Below are positions 56,577-64,000 of a stretch of 64,000 nucleotides of DNA, piece after piece. The translations under genes were made by a program, and so were the position numbers. Source of the DNA: Rhizobium sp. 16-449-1b (GTDB lineage Bacteria > Pseudomonadota > Alphaproteobacteria > Rhizobiales > Rhizobiaceae). How positions within the stretch are numbered: position 1 is the stretch's first letter; each line of letters starts with the position of its first letter. The stretch lies in assembly GCF_017741935.1 (NCBI RefSeq), contig NZ_JAGHMH010000005.1, forward strand, positions 177,168 through 241,167. Reading direction: 5' to 3'. The notes under the pieces were generated by a model that was given only the letters and a program-made list of their open reading frames with translations, ran no database searches and had not been told where the DNA came from.

Positions 56577-56927
56577 ATGGTTGTTATGCGCCGAAGTGAT
56601 TCGCCTATTTGTGTTCCGTTTGAGGGTTCGCGGGGCGGCTTGATTTGGAAGATGAGACACCTCTCAGACACACCGGGGGATTTAGATGCCCGCGTTGAAG
56701 TTCGGCATCCGGCGGTGTCGCCTGCTGAACTCTTCAATGCAGAGTGGCCCCGCACATCCTCAGTTTGGCCTTCCATAACTGATCTAATTGTTGCGGACAC
56801 TCGTGCGCCTGCATTAGCGCCCGCTTCGTTGTCGACCGACTTGGCACCGTCACCCGCACGTCCTCGCGACGGCATTCGCTTAGCCCATTGGCCCGGAGGC
56901 AGCACCCGTTCCGACGATAGGCGCTAA
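56577..56927 (+). CDS. Hypothetical protein, unrecognised
   Basis: 116 codons. The support is positional: an almost perfect AGGAGG at 56567-56572, four bases before the ATG, and the candidate promoter just upstream. The product (MVVMRRSDSPICVPFEG ... DDRR) has no clear domain and is rich in Pro, Ser and Arg toward the C-terminus, so it may be disordered. It lies 60 bases before the protease gene and could be its first operon partner. It might instead be only a translated leader; the opposite strand is also open here, so coding status is uncertain. Confidence 0.45.
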   Translation: MVVMRRSDSPICVPFEGSRGGLIWKMRHLSDTPGDLDARVEVRHPAVSPAELFNAEWPRTSSVWPSITDLIVADTRAPALAPASLSTDLAPSPARPRDGIRLAHWPGGSTRSDDRR

Positions 56928-56987
56928 AAAACCTCGCAAGCGGCAGCTGCTGCGCTCCGATCAAATTTCATATTACTGGAAACGAAG

Positions 56988-58925
56988 ATGCCGAACCATG
57001 CGTCAGGCAAGCGGTCCCGCGTGCCTTGGAAGACGAGTGCTCGAGAATCGCGCTACGTCACCGTACCTGTCTACATGGCGTATTGCGCCGTCGCGGCCGC
57101 CTTGCGACCGTGGAATGGCGTAGAGCGGAAATTCATAGCGACGCTGGTCTTCAAAGAAGATTATTACCAACCGATCTACTCACAGGCTGCCCAGGTCTTC
57201 GCGCGGGAGATTTGGAAGTCTTCCGACTGGGAGACCTACATCTTTGAATGGTCGAAGTCGCCGTTCCGCGACCAGTCGCTTGCGGAAAGGAATGGACGGG
57301 GCATCTTTTTATCGCCCCCCGGATACAGGCTCACGGACGACGAGCGGCTGTTTTCGGATGCCGTGATAGAAATCGAGCCTCGGTCTCCGGAGCATGCAAG
57401 GGCTGCACTACGGCGGGGCGGAATTCCGGTCGATGCTGAACTCGTCGAGCTGTTGATTTCGGAACCGTGGCCAAGGCTGCATTCCGCCTTTCAGGACCGG
57501 CGTGGTCCGGTCCAAGGTTTGGAACGTCTTCGACGCGAGACAGCGAGGCTCAAAGAGGTCGAGACTGCAAAAGCCTTACACAATGATGGTCCTACACTCG
57601 AAGACATGCATGGTCTTGGGCCCGCGGTGGATTGGGGACACAATCTCGCGAAAGACCTTGCAGACTACAAAGCTGGGCTTATCGGTTGGAACGAAGTCGA
57701 CGCCGGAGTCTTGCTTTCCGGGCCTCCTGGCATTGGGAAAACCCTGTTTGCAACCGCGCTCGCCAATTCGTGCAAAGTACCGATCATCTACGGCTCGGTT
57801 TCGAAATGGCAGGAAGCCGGTGCTCTGGATGCACACCTTAAAGCCATGCGCGCTTCCTTCAAACTGGCGCGCGACAAGGCACCATCGGTCCTGTTCATCG
57901 ATGAATTCGACTCCTTGGGCAAACGTACGACCTCTGACCGAAACGCTGGCTACCATAATGGCGTGATTACTGGTGCACTTGAGCAGCTCGATGGCTTTGA
58001 ACGTCGAGAGGGCGTAGTCGTTGTTGCTGCGTGCAACCACCCTCGACTCGTCGATGCCGCCCTTCTGCGAGCGGGAAGGCTCGACAGACATCTGGAGCTG
58101 ACACTTCCTGATGGCCCCGCGCGCCGTGGCATTCTGAAGTTTCACTCCGGGATCGAGCTGTCGTCCGCTGATGCGGAGATGTTCGAATTCGCTACCGAAG
58201 GATTTTCGGGTGCGGAGATCGAGCGTCTAGTCAGGGATGCGAGGCGAGCGGCCCGCCGTCAAGGTAAGTGCTTTAGCGCGCTACACGTTTTCGATCAGCT
58301 CCCAGTTACGGAGAAGCTTCCAGAAGAATACGTCAGGGTGATCGCGGTCCATGAGGCCGGCCATGCGTTGGTCAGCTATGAAATTGGGCATGAAGTCTCA
58401 GGCATCACGATCTCCAAATGGCGGGTCAGCGGCGAGAGCCGGGTGCTTGGCAGCGTCGATTCAAAACCTTCACTGGTGCGGGCCAGAACCAAGACCACCT
58501 ACCTCGACACCATAGCTATCTTCCTCGGTGGTATCGCAGCTGAGATGGAAGTCTTCGGAAGCTTCGCCGACGGAGCATCGGGTTCAAGTGAGGCCGACCT
58601 GAATAGGGCGACCGATCTGGCGACGATGATAGAGGGTACACAAGGCATGGGCCGCACACTGGCGGTAGAAGCTCCTGATCCACGAGAGTTCGCGCGGATG
58701 CGCTTGTACAATCCGGAACTCCGAGAACAGGTCCACATTCTGCTGGATAACGAACTCGTAAGGACGAGGTCCATCGTTCAAAGGCAGCGTCCCGCACTAG
58801 ACGCACTCGTCGATAGACTAATGGCAAACCCGACCATGACCGAAAAGGAAGTTGCGCAGGTGTTGCAAAGCAGCAGGCGCACGGTTGTCAGCCTAGCGAA
58901 GCCCCAGCGGAGGACGGGAACGTGA
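56988..58925 (+). CDS. Soluble FtsH-like AAA+ ATPase with M41 zinc peptidase domain
   Basis: 645 residues. The AAA+ domain has Walker A GPPGIGKT at 245-252, Walker B VLFIDE at 301-306 and a second region of homology ending LLRAGRLDRHLELTLPDG with arginine fingers. The M41 peptidase has HEAGH at 455-459 and the third zinc ligand Asp537 in SSEADLNRATDLA. Both activities therefore look intact. Unlike FtsH there is no membrane helix or periplasmic domain; the first ~190 residues are a distinct region I do not recognise. GC content is lower than in the core genes. The stop overlaps the GTG of the next gene by 4 bases (GTGA), so the two products are coupled. Confidence 0.85.
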   Translation: MPNHASGKRSRVPWKTSARESRYVTVPVYMAYCAVAAALRPWNGVERKFIATLVFKEDYYQPIYSQAAQVFAREIWKSSDWETYIFEWSKSPFRDQSLAERNGRGIFLSPPGYRLTDDERLFSDAVIEIEPRSPEHARAALRRGGIPVDAELVELLISEPWPRLHSAFQDRRGPVQGLERLRRETARLKEVETAKALHNDGPTLEDMHGLGPAVDWGHNLAKDLADYKAGLIGWNEVDAGVLLSGPPGIGKTLFATALANSCKVPIIYGSVSKWQEAGALDAHLKAMRASFKLARDKAPSVLFIDEFDSLGKRTTSDRNAGYHNGVITGALEQLDGFERREGVVVVAACNHPRLVDAALLRAGRLDRHLELTLPDGPARRGILKFHSGIELSSADAEMFEFATEGFSGAEIERLVRDARRAARRQGKCFSALHVFDQLPVTEKLPEEYVRVIAVHEAGHALVSYEIGHEVSGITISKWRVSGESRVLGSVDSKPSLVRARTKTTYLDTIAIFLGGIAAEMEVFGSFADGASGSSEADLNRATDLATMIEGTQGMGRTLAVEAPDPREFARMRLYNPELREQVHILLDNELVRTRSIVQRQRPALDALVDRLMANPTMTEKEVAQVLQSSRRTVVSLAKPQRRTGT

Positions 58926-59899
58926 CGGCGAAACGGACAACATCAACTGGCCGGCGGGCGGAATCTAAGAAGCCCTACGCGGGCTCGCTAGGCGAGATGC
59001 TCGATGAGTCCGGATTTGAACCATTGGGCAGGCGGATAAAGATTCATGATCGCGGCGTCGGAACTCAGCCCCCGTTGCCACCGAAATGGTTCGACCCCGT
59101 GGTCGAATTCTTGTGGGCGGCCCTACCGGACTTGGCTTCTAACCAATGGGACCATCTCTACATCGACGCTCTACAATCTTCTTGCCAGGCATTAGTCGCA
59201 CTCGGCCAAGCAGTTCTTGATGGCAGCGGTGGCATAAGAGTTAATCCGGAGCCTGCGCTGCCTGGCATCCTTCCTCGATTGGACGATGTCGCGACCGTGA
59301 TCGTCTGCTTGGCAGCGCAAGTGAGCTTGCTCGAGTATCGAAATTTCACAGGAGCGCGCGACCGACCTAGTCCAACTGGACTTCGACGTCCGAATATTCG
59401 GGCGGATCATGGCAGCGGCCCTGCGTATCTAGCCCCGGAGGCGTTCCGGGTGTTCGAAAGCCTCGACCTTGTTCTTGGTGCTCGATGGACGGAGCGCGCC
59501 GAAACAATATTCTGGCGTGATAACCCGTCGGAGTGGGGCCTTGATTTCACAAAAGACCGCCGGTTCACACGGGCTCGGGAGGCAGCTCTAGCAACCGTAC
59601 CTGACGATATTGCGGAGAAGATCGAGAAGACGGCGGTGATAAGCGAAGAGAGTATCGTGGAGTGGCTCCAGACTGCGCCGAAAACCAAGACCCGAGAAGA
59701 CGCCCTCAAGTCTCTCAGGTTTTGGAGCAGTCAAAGTCTTGATCGGGTTTTCCATCGTCGATGGCGTCTGGACTGCGGATGGCTTTCGGTCGAGGAGTCA
59801 TACAGGACACTCCTGATCGAATACGATGCCCTGTCAATCAACATGCGTCGGCATTTTGCGGCACGATATTTGCCCCACGCTCCGTTTCTCAATGAGTAG
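58922..59899 (+). CDS. Unrecognised partner of the FtsH-like protease
   Basis: 325 residues from the GTG at 58922, with GGAGG nine bases upstream inside the protease gene. No membrane helix, signal or known motif. The N-terminus is basic and Ser/Thr-rich (MTAKRTTSTGRRAESKKPYAG). The middle is hydrophobic-helical (DDVATVIVCLAAQVSLLEY), and the C-terminal part has Trp/Arg-rich helices (LDRVFHRRWRLDCGWLSVEESYR). The 4-base overlap with the protease gene suggests that the proteins form a complex, or that this one is adaptor, substrate or inhibitor; that is inference. Confidence 0.75.
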   Translation: MTAKRTTSTGRRAESKKPYAGSLGEMLDESGFEPLGRRIKIHDRGVGTQPPLPPKWFDPVVEFLWAALPDLASNQWDHLYIDALQSSCQALVALGQAVLDGSGGIRVNPEPALPGILPRLDDVATVIVCLAAQVSLLEYRNFTGARDRPSPTGLRRPNIRADHGSGPAYLAPEAFRVFESLDLVLGARWTERAETIFWRDNPSEWGLDFTKDRRFTRAREAALATVPDDIAEKIEKTAVISEESIVEWLQTAPKTKTREDALKSLRFWSSQSLDRVFHRRWRLDCGWLSVEESYRTLLIEYDALSINMRRHFAARYLPHAPFLNE

Positions 59900-59965
59900 T
59901 GTTGCTGAGGTGCCGAACGATCCCACTGTTGTCGGCGCGACCCGCCTCTAATCTGGGAGAGATGC

Positions 59966-60031
59966 ATGACCTCGATATCAATGACCGTGATCCATCCAAT
60001 GCCCAGCGCTGATTTCGTGTTGCTTCGATGA
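59966..60031 (+). CDS. 21-residue leader ORF coupled to the metallophosphoesterase gene
   Basis: ATG at 59966 lies six bases after GGGAG and encodes 21 residues (MTSISMTVIHPMPSADFVLL then Arg). Its TGA overlaps the ATG of the next gene (ATGA at 60028-60031). The phosphoesterase itself has no ribosome-binding site, so ribosomes probably arrive by way of this leader. The peptide may have no function of its own. Confidence 0.45.
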   Translation: MTSISMTVIHPMPSADFVLLR

Positions 60032-60795
60032 AACTCTGGGCTTTTTCAGACATTCATCTCGAGTTCGGCAGGCCGTTCACCCCGGCCCCGCCAGCAGACA
60101 TCGACGTTATTGTCTGCGCTGGGGACGTCACCGACAAAGGCGTCGTGCCCAGCATCGAGTGGCTTGCAAGAAACTTTGGTCCAGAGGTGCCCCTGATCTT
60201 CGTCGCGGGAAACCACGAGTTCTACCGCGCTTTTCTGTCGGACGGCATAGCAGCGGCGAATGCGTTGCGCGATCGCTATCCGAACGTCCACTTCCTCGAT
60301 GACCGTGATCTGGTCATAGAGGACGTACTTTTCGCCGGTGCAACCCTTTGGACTGACTTCCGGCTGTTTGATCACAATCCCGAGACGTCCATGTATTGGG
60401 CCGAGAAGGGTATGAACGACTACAAGCGCATCAATCTGTCCAAACAGCCGTTTAAAAAATTCAAACCCATTCATGCGTACCGGAGGAATGATGCCTCCAT
60501 CAAGTTCCTCACGGAGAGCCTTCGTCGGGCCGACGTCAGAAAAAAGGTCGTTGTCACCCATCACGCGCCGTCTCCTCGGTCGATATCGCGGTGGTTCCGG
60601 GATGATGCACTGGCACCGTGTTACGCCTCCGATTGCGATGCCTTCATCCGCGAGGCCGAGCCCGACATATGGGTCCACGGCCATGTCCATCAAAGATTGG
60701 ACTATATGCTCGGATTCACCAGGATCGTCTGCAATCCACGAGGATACCCGGGTGAGGCGACCGCTTTCGACGCGAATTTGGTGATCGAGATTTAG
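60028..60795 (+). CDS. Calcineurin-like metallophosphoesterase
   Basis: 255 residues. All metal-binding blocks are present: FSDIHLE, CAGDVTD, FVAGNHEFY, VVTHHAP and WVHGHVH. The family hydrolyses phosphomono- or diesters, including nucleic acids and cyclic nucleotides; the substrate here is unknown. The protein begins exactly at the first beta strand (MKLWAFSDIH), so the start is secure although no ribosome-binding site precedes it; translation is probably coupled to the 21-codon leader. It lies 128 bases after the protease partner gene and may belong to the same island unit. Confidence 0.88.
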   Translation: MKLWAFSDIHLEFGRPFTPAPPADIDVIVCAGDVTDKGVVPSIEWLARNFGPEVPLIFVAGNHEFYRAFLSDGIAAANALRDRYPNVHFLDDRDLVIEDVLFAGATLWTDFRLFDHNPETSMYWAEKGMNDYKRINLSKQPFKKFKPIHAYRRNDASIKFLTESLRRADVRKKVVVTHHAPSPRSISRWFRDDALAPCYASDCDAFIREAEPDIWVHGHVHQRLDYMLGFTRIVCNPRGYPGEATAFDANLVIEI

Positions 60796-61009
60796 ATGGG
60801 GTGACGCCGCACGGCGCTGGTGATGATCGCTGGTACGGTGTGACCTAGCCAGAACACTCAACGACGATTTGAGGAGGCGTCGACCAAAAGCCTCTGAGGT
60901 CTTGGGAAACTAGATTCCTGGTTCATTCTATGGTGCCGTACGACAACGAATGATTACGGAAATTAAAGACCTGGCCGAACCGCAGAATCGGAAATAATTA
61001 AAGACTTCA

Positions 61010-61147
61010 ATGGGTTATTTGACTTTCTCTGTCAGATTTGCTTCCTTTGATACGAAGAAGCAAGCGTGGTTGGCCGAGAGCGTGCCCTCGGTCACTGGAG
61101 AGGAAGGCCAGGAGTGGAAATCTATTCTAATCGTGTCAGCGGCGTGA
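61010..61147 (+). CDS. Possible small protein, 45 residues
   Basis: ATG at 61010 to TGA at 61147. The composition is protein-like (MGYLTFSVRFASFDTKKQAW then LAESVPSVTGEEGQEW), with aromatic and charged residues mixed and no Arg excess. No strong ribosome-binding site; AAAGA lies before it. It overlaps the next ORF in another frame and ends in GTGA at 61144-61147. It could be a coupled small gene, or the true N-terminal part of the next gene after a frameshift. The 214 bases before it (60796-61009) hold nothing I recognise. Confidence 0.35.
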   Translation: MGYLTFSVRFASFDTKKQAWLAESVPSVTGEEGQEWKSILIVSAA

Positions 61148-61944
61148 CCGTCCATCACGCCACCGGTCGATGGCGGCACCTGGACGGCAGAGGGGTAGAC
61201 GGCATTTGGAGCATCCTCGCGCAGGAAGGACCTTTCGACTACGAACCAATCCTGGCCATCTACCGTGATATCGAAAACTATCTTGTTGGCGAGTATGAGA
61301 TTTGGGCTGATGTCAGCCACGAAAGGCTCGTCGTCATCCAGATACGCATCCAGGGAATGGTGTATTCGTTCGACAGCTTCTACGAATGGAAAAGCTCCGG
61401 TCGTTATCTACCGAACTTCAAAGGCAAACCGGAAATCCGAGACAGACAACTTTCCCATGTCAGAGATGAGCTTTTATGCGCAGGACTTGGCCAAGACTTT
61501 GATAGCCTGATGGCCGCATGGGACCTTGGAGTCGAGAATCTACACTTCGACGAATTCAGAGCCGCGCTTCCCACATTCCTGATGGAAATGCTCCGAATGG
61601 CGGCGAGAAAGCATCCCGATGTTCCAATCGGTGATGAGATCGTTGCCAACGCTAACAGAGAAAGACTTTTGAGCATTGCGGCTCGTGGGCTCACGAGTGA
61701 TAGGGAGTCTGTGGTGGCAGGATTCGCCCCACCGGAATGGCTCGATTTTCTGAACGACCAACTGGAAGACGTTTTTGAATTTCAGGAGATCGAGAAACTC
61801 GTCCGGTACATGAACCCAGATGACGGTCCACCGGATGCTGACAAAATCGCATACGTGATAAGCCGTGCCTACTTTATCGAGGCGCTCTATGTATTTTTGG
61901 TCGATCTAGCTGACGCTCGGCTTTCTACCGACAATGATGCATGA
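61114..61944 (+). CDS. Hypothetical protein, unrecognised
   Basis: About 276 residues if it starts at the GTG at 61114, six bases after AGGAAGG. A GTG at 61144, overlapping the stop of the small ORF, would give 266. From about residue 40 the sequence is clearly protein-like: YEPILAIYRDIENYLVGEYE, VVIQIRIQGMVYSFDSFYEW, FLMEMLRMAARKHPDVPIGD, then an acidic helical tail (FEFQEIEKLVRYMNPDDG). No motif, signal or membrane segment. The first ~40 residues are Arg/His/Gly-rich and may not be translated. Probably the last gene of the island block before an inverted repeat. Confidence 0.6.
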   Translation: MEIYSNRVSGVTVHHATGRWRHLDGRGVDGIWSILAQEGPFDYEPILAIYRDIENYLVGEYEIWADVSHERLVVIQIRIQGMVYSFDSFYEWKSSGRYLPNFKGKPEIRDRQLSHVRDELLCAGLGQDFDSLMAAWDLGVENLHFDEFRAALPTFLMEMLRMAARKHPDVPIGDEIVANANRERLLSIAARGLTSDRESVVAGFAPPEWLDFLNDQLEDVFEFQEIEKLVRYMNPDDGPPDADKIAYVISRAYFIEALYVFLVDLADARLSTDNDA

Positions 61945-62045
61945 TGCCCCAACGCCGGCAACTCGAACGATCAGGATGCAGCGTTTAGCTTCCTCGTACC
62001 TTTGGGCCAGGAGGACCAACCCCGTGTTTTTGTGCGCTAGCCGGC

Positions 62046-62081
62046 ACTGTTTCCACCGTCGAAGCCGATGGTGGAAACAGT
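62046..62081. terminator. 12-bp perfect inverted repeat between convergent genes
   Basis: ACTGTTTCCACC and GGTGGAAACAGT around a 12-base loop. It lies between the unknown gene ending at 61944 and the convergent SDR. There is no T-run, so it may be a weak terminator or another kind of site. Confidence 0.45.
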
Positions 62082-62153
62082 TATGAATGATGCGCGGAGA
62101 TGACGTCTGCACGTTCCTGCTGAAAACGGGCCATTCTCCCGACCCCGGCTGGA

Positions 62154-62876
62154 CTACGGAGCCGTGTAGCCACCGTCGATGACGAGCTCAGCGCCGGTCA
62201 TGTAGCTGGACTCGTCCGAAGCAAGGAACAGCGCCCCGTAGGCGATTTCCTCAGGGCGTCCGAGGCGCTTCATGGGCGTGATATCCACGATCGACTGGGT
62301 GATGCCACCGTCCTGTGCGTCGATCATCGGAGTGCTGATGATGCCTGGATGGATCGAGTTGACGCGAATGTTGTCGCCGACGTACGTCAACGCCGCGTTC
62401 TTGCTCATGTGGCGCACAGCCGCCTTGGAAGCCGTATAAGCCGAGACGCCGGCCGCGCCCGCGATTCCCCAAATCGACGACGTGTTGATGATCGAGCCAC
62501 CACCGTTGGATCGCATGTGAGGGATTACGGACTTCATTCCGAAGAATGGGCCGGTCTGATTGACGGCGATGACCTTGTTCCAGTCATCGATCGAGATTTC
62601 CGCAATGCCGTCATACGAGTGGACCGTGCCAGCGTTATTGAACAAGACGTCAATCCGACCGTCCTTTTCGAGGACGTCCTTGACTACCTGTTCCCAACTG
62701 GCGAATTCGGTGACGTCCAGTTTATGATTCTGTACGCCTTCAGCTTTGAAAGGCTCGCCGAAGCTCAGGTCGCAGGCGTGAACCTTTGCGCCTTCTCTGG
62801 CAAAAAGTTCAACGGTCGCCCGACCGATCCCACGTGCTCCACCGGTTACGATGCAGACTTTATCCTTGAGACGCAT
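62154..62876 (-). CDS. SDR family oxidoreductase (FabG-like)
   Basis: 240 residues. TGGARGIG, NNAG, the serine in INTSSIWG and the active site YTASK are complete, and VIDGGYTAP ends the protein. The closest pattern is FabG/glucose-dehydrogenase-like SDRs; the substrate is unknown. It lies downstream of a LysR gene on the same strand with 128 bases between, which include a 23-bp palindrome, so it is probably the regulator's target. Confidence 0.87.
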   Translation of the reverse strand: MRLKDKVCIVTGGARGIGRATVELFAREGAKVHACDLSFGEPFKAEGVQNHKLDVTEFASWEQVVKDVLEKDGRIDVLFNNAGTVHSYDGIAEISIDDWNKVIAVNQTGPFFGMKSVIPHMRSNGGGSIINTSSIWGIAGAAGVSAYTASKAAVRHMSKNAALTYVGDNIRVNSIHPGIISTPMIDAQDGGITQSIVDITPMKRLGRPEEIAYGALFLASDESSYMTGAELVIDGGYTAP

Positions 62877-62980
62877 GATCTCCTCCAGTGCGCGTGTCTA
62901 AGTAGGTGGCCTCCCAACGGCCGTTCAGCTCGGAATATTCCTTACTTACCAAATGGCAAAAAGCCCTGAAACCGAGAAAC

Positions 62981-63003
62981 ATATTCCCGACGGTCGGGAA
63001 TAT
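62981..63003. promoter_or_regulatory. 23-bp perfect palindrome upstream of the SDR gene
   Basis: Arms ATATTCCCGAC and GTCGGGAATAT around a single base, starting 2 bases after the LysR stop codon and about 105 bases before the SDR start. The lack of a loop and of a T-run argues for an operator rather than a terminator. Confidence 0.55.
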
Positions 63004-63004
63004 G

Positions 63005-63970
63005 TCATTGCGTCCAAAGGGTTTCGTAGTCCTTGTCCTTGAACGTCTTGACCATGTAGTCGATAAAGAGTCGCGTCCGTGCGGGGAGGTGGGCACGTGT
63101 CGGGAATGCGATATTCATCGTGAGACGGGGCAGGTCCCAATCGTCCAACACTCTGACAAGGCGGCCCGATTCCAGATGCTCCTGAATGATGTAGGTCGGC
63201 TGCGCCATGATGCCCAAACCGTCCAGCCCTGCTTTGACGATGATCTGGCCATCATTTGAATTGATCATTCCCGTTACGGGCACCGTGACGCTGTCAGCCT
63301 GGCGCTTGAAAGTTAGTTCGTTCCAGTTATCAGCCAAGGTATAGAGGATCAGGTCATGGGACCGTAGGTCTTCTGGTGTCTCAGGCGTCCCGCGTTTTTC
63401 GAGGTATTCCGGAGAAGCCGCAAGCAGACGTCGTGTTTCGGCGAGGCGACGGATTGTGATAGAAGAGTCGGCTTCGACGCGCCGGGTACGGATCGCCATA
63501 TCCACGCCGTTCTCAATAATATCGTAGTACCTGTTGGAGGAAACGACCTCGAAGCTGACTTTGGGGTACAGTTTCGTGAACTCAGCTATGAGGGGGTTCA
63601 GGTGGAGAAGGCAGAAAGATAGGGACGCACTTACGCGAAGGAGACCTGTCGGATTGAGGGTCACTTCAGAAATGCTTTGTTCTGCTTCTTTCATACCCTG
63701 AATGAAGTCTTTGCTTCGGGTATAAAATTTCTCACCTTCGACGGTTAGGTAGAGCTGTCGGGTCGTCCTTTGTATCAGACGGACATTCAAGCGTTCTTCA
63801 AGTGCGATCAAATGCCGGCTGGTAGCGGAAACTGACATCCCCAATGACTCAGCGGCGCGACTTACGCTGCCGAGGTCCGCGATCTGATTGAAAACTTCGA
63901 TTGTTGATTTGCACTGAGAGCTGACCCGGGATTGCGGGATATTATCACTGAGATTTGACCCATGTTTCAA
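63005..63970 (-). CDS. LysR family transcriptional regulator
   Basis: 321 residues from a TTG at 63970, five bases after GAGGGA; a TGA lies immediately upstream, so no longer form exists in this frame. The HTH is IADLGSVSRAAESLGMSVSATSRHL with LEERLNVRLIQRTTRQL, and the substrate-binding domain follows from about residue 105 (NPTGLLRVSASLSF, then ENGVDMAIRTRRVEADSSITIRRL in part). It resembles the CrgA/YafC-like group that often controls an adjacent SDR, here at 62154. It has an N-terminal extension of about 20 residues before the HTH. The remaining 30 bases to the window end are upstream sequence. Confidence 0.88.
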   Translation of the reverse strand: MKHGSNLSDNIPQSRVSSQCKSTIEVFNQIADLGSVSRAAESLGMSVSATSRHLIALEERLNVRLIQRTTRQLYLTVEGEKFYTRSKDFIQGMKEAEQSISEVTLNPTGLLRVSASLSFCLLHLNPLIAEFTKLYPKVSFEVVSSNRYYDIIENGVDMAIRTRRVEADSSITIRRLAETRRLLAASPEYLEKRGTPETPEDLRSHDLILYTLADNWNELTFKRQADSVTVPVTGMINSNDGQIIVKAGLDGLGIMAQPTYIIQEHLESGRLVRVLDDWDLPRLTMNIAFPTRAHLPARTRLFIDYMVKTFKDKDYETLWTQ

Positions 63971-64000
63971 TCATCCCTCGCGAAGTTTCAGTGGGGGCTC

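Noticed and set aside
56492..56905. 137-codon minus-strand open frame opposite the small ORF
   Set aside because: It covers the candidate promoter of the island, lacks a ribosome-binding site and has poor composition.
61015..61320. 101-codon minus-strand open frame opposite the 61-kb unknown gene
   Set aside because: No ribosome-binding site; the opposite strand carries a longer frame with a plausible start.

Overview
This is a high-GC chromosomal segment of an alphaproteobacterium of the Rhizobiales, most likely Rhizobium or a close relative. The call rests on gene families and gene order: an LdtR/L,D-transpeptidase pair, HdaA beside a polyphosphate kinase/exopolyphosphatase pair, glyA-nrdR-ribD-ribE...ribH-nusB, plsX-fabH-ihfA-merR, a RopB/Omp25-type outer-membrane protein, and a Rhizobium-type mosaic palindrome. 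About 85% of the window is compact core chromosome. Many genes overlap their neighbour by 4 bases (ATGA or GTGA), and convergent genes are usually separated by bidirectional hairpin terminators.

Layout. 0-1.7 kb: a lipoprotein gene cut by the window edge, a CGNR zinc-finger regulator and a divergent LivH-like permease around a strong inverted repeat. 1.7-5.9 kb: a minus-strand cluster SDR-uvrC-pgsA-moaD-moaE. 6-10.4 kb: outer-membrane protein, SDR/LysR pair, GST, rlmJ. 10.4-14.4 kb: molybdopterin oxidoreductase, nudK and a stand-alone phnM. 14.5-18.3 kb: purMN, an AI-2E family permease and hdaA. 18.4-23.6 kb: ppk, ppx and a phytase-like secreted protein; with phnM these form a phosphorus theme, and Pho-box-like sites lie before phnM and ppk. 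23.6-37.4 kb: adenylate cyclase, rnd, multicopper oxidase, aspS, an exported unknown, parC, SRPBCC protein, DMT permease, bpt, RDD protein and hemB. 37.5-40.4 kb: DUF6163, ldtR and an L,D-transpeptidase. 40.5-46.4 kb: glyA, nrdR, the riboflavin genes and nusB, with two unrelated genes on the other strand between ribE and ribH. 46.6-55 kb: H+-pyrophosphatase, bamE, a cytochrome bc1 assembly chaperone, DUF177, plsX, fabH, ihfA, a MerR regulator, a HAD phosphatase and a zinc-ribbon protein.

At 55.15 kb the character changes. A proline tRNA gene (anticodon GGG) stops inside its T-loop and is followed at once by a second, intact tRNA-Pro(GGG) with a different acceptor stem. To its right lie about 600 bases without a convincing gene, then accessory genes: a regulator with two HTH-like repeats, a small unknown ORF, a soluble FtsH-like AAA+/M41 protease overlapping by 4 bases an unrecognised 325-residue partner, a metallophosphoesterase preceded by a 21-codon coupled leader ORF, and another unknown. 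An SDR/LysR pair closes the window. This looks like a genomic island at a tRNA site. No integrase and no second attachment site are visible, so the right border is probably outside the window.

The two most unusual observations are (1) a 153-bp near-perfect palindromic element inserted in frame inside ribD, which adds about 51 residues to the reductase domain, and (2) the island module built on a membrane-free FtsH-like protease and its coupled partner, for which I recognise no described system.
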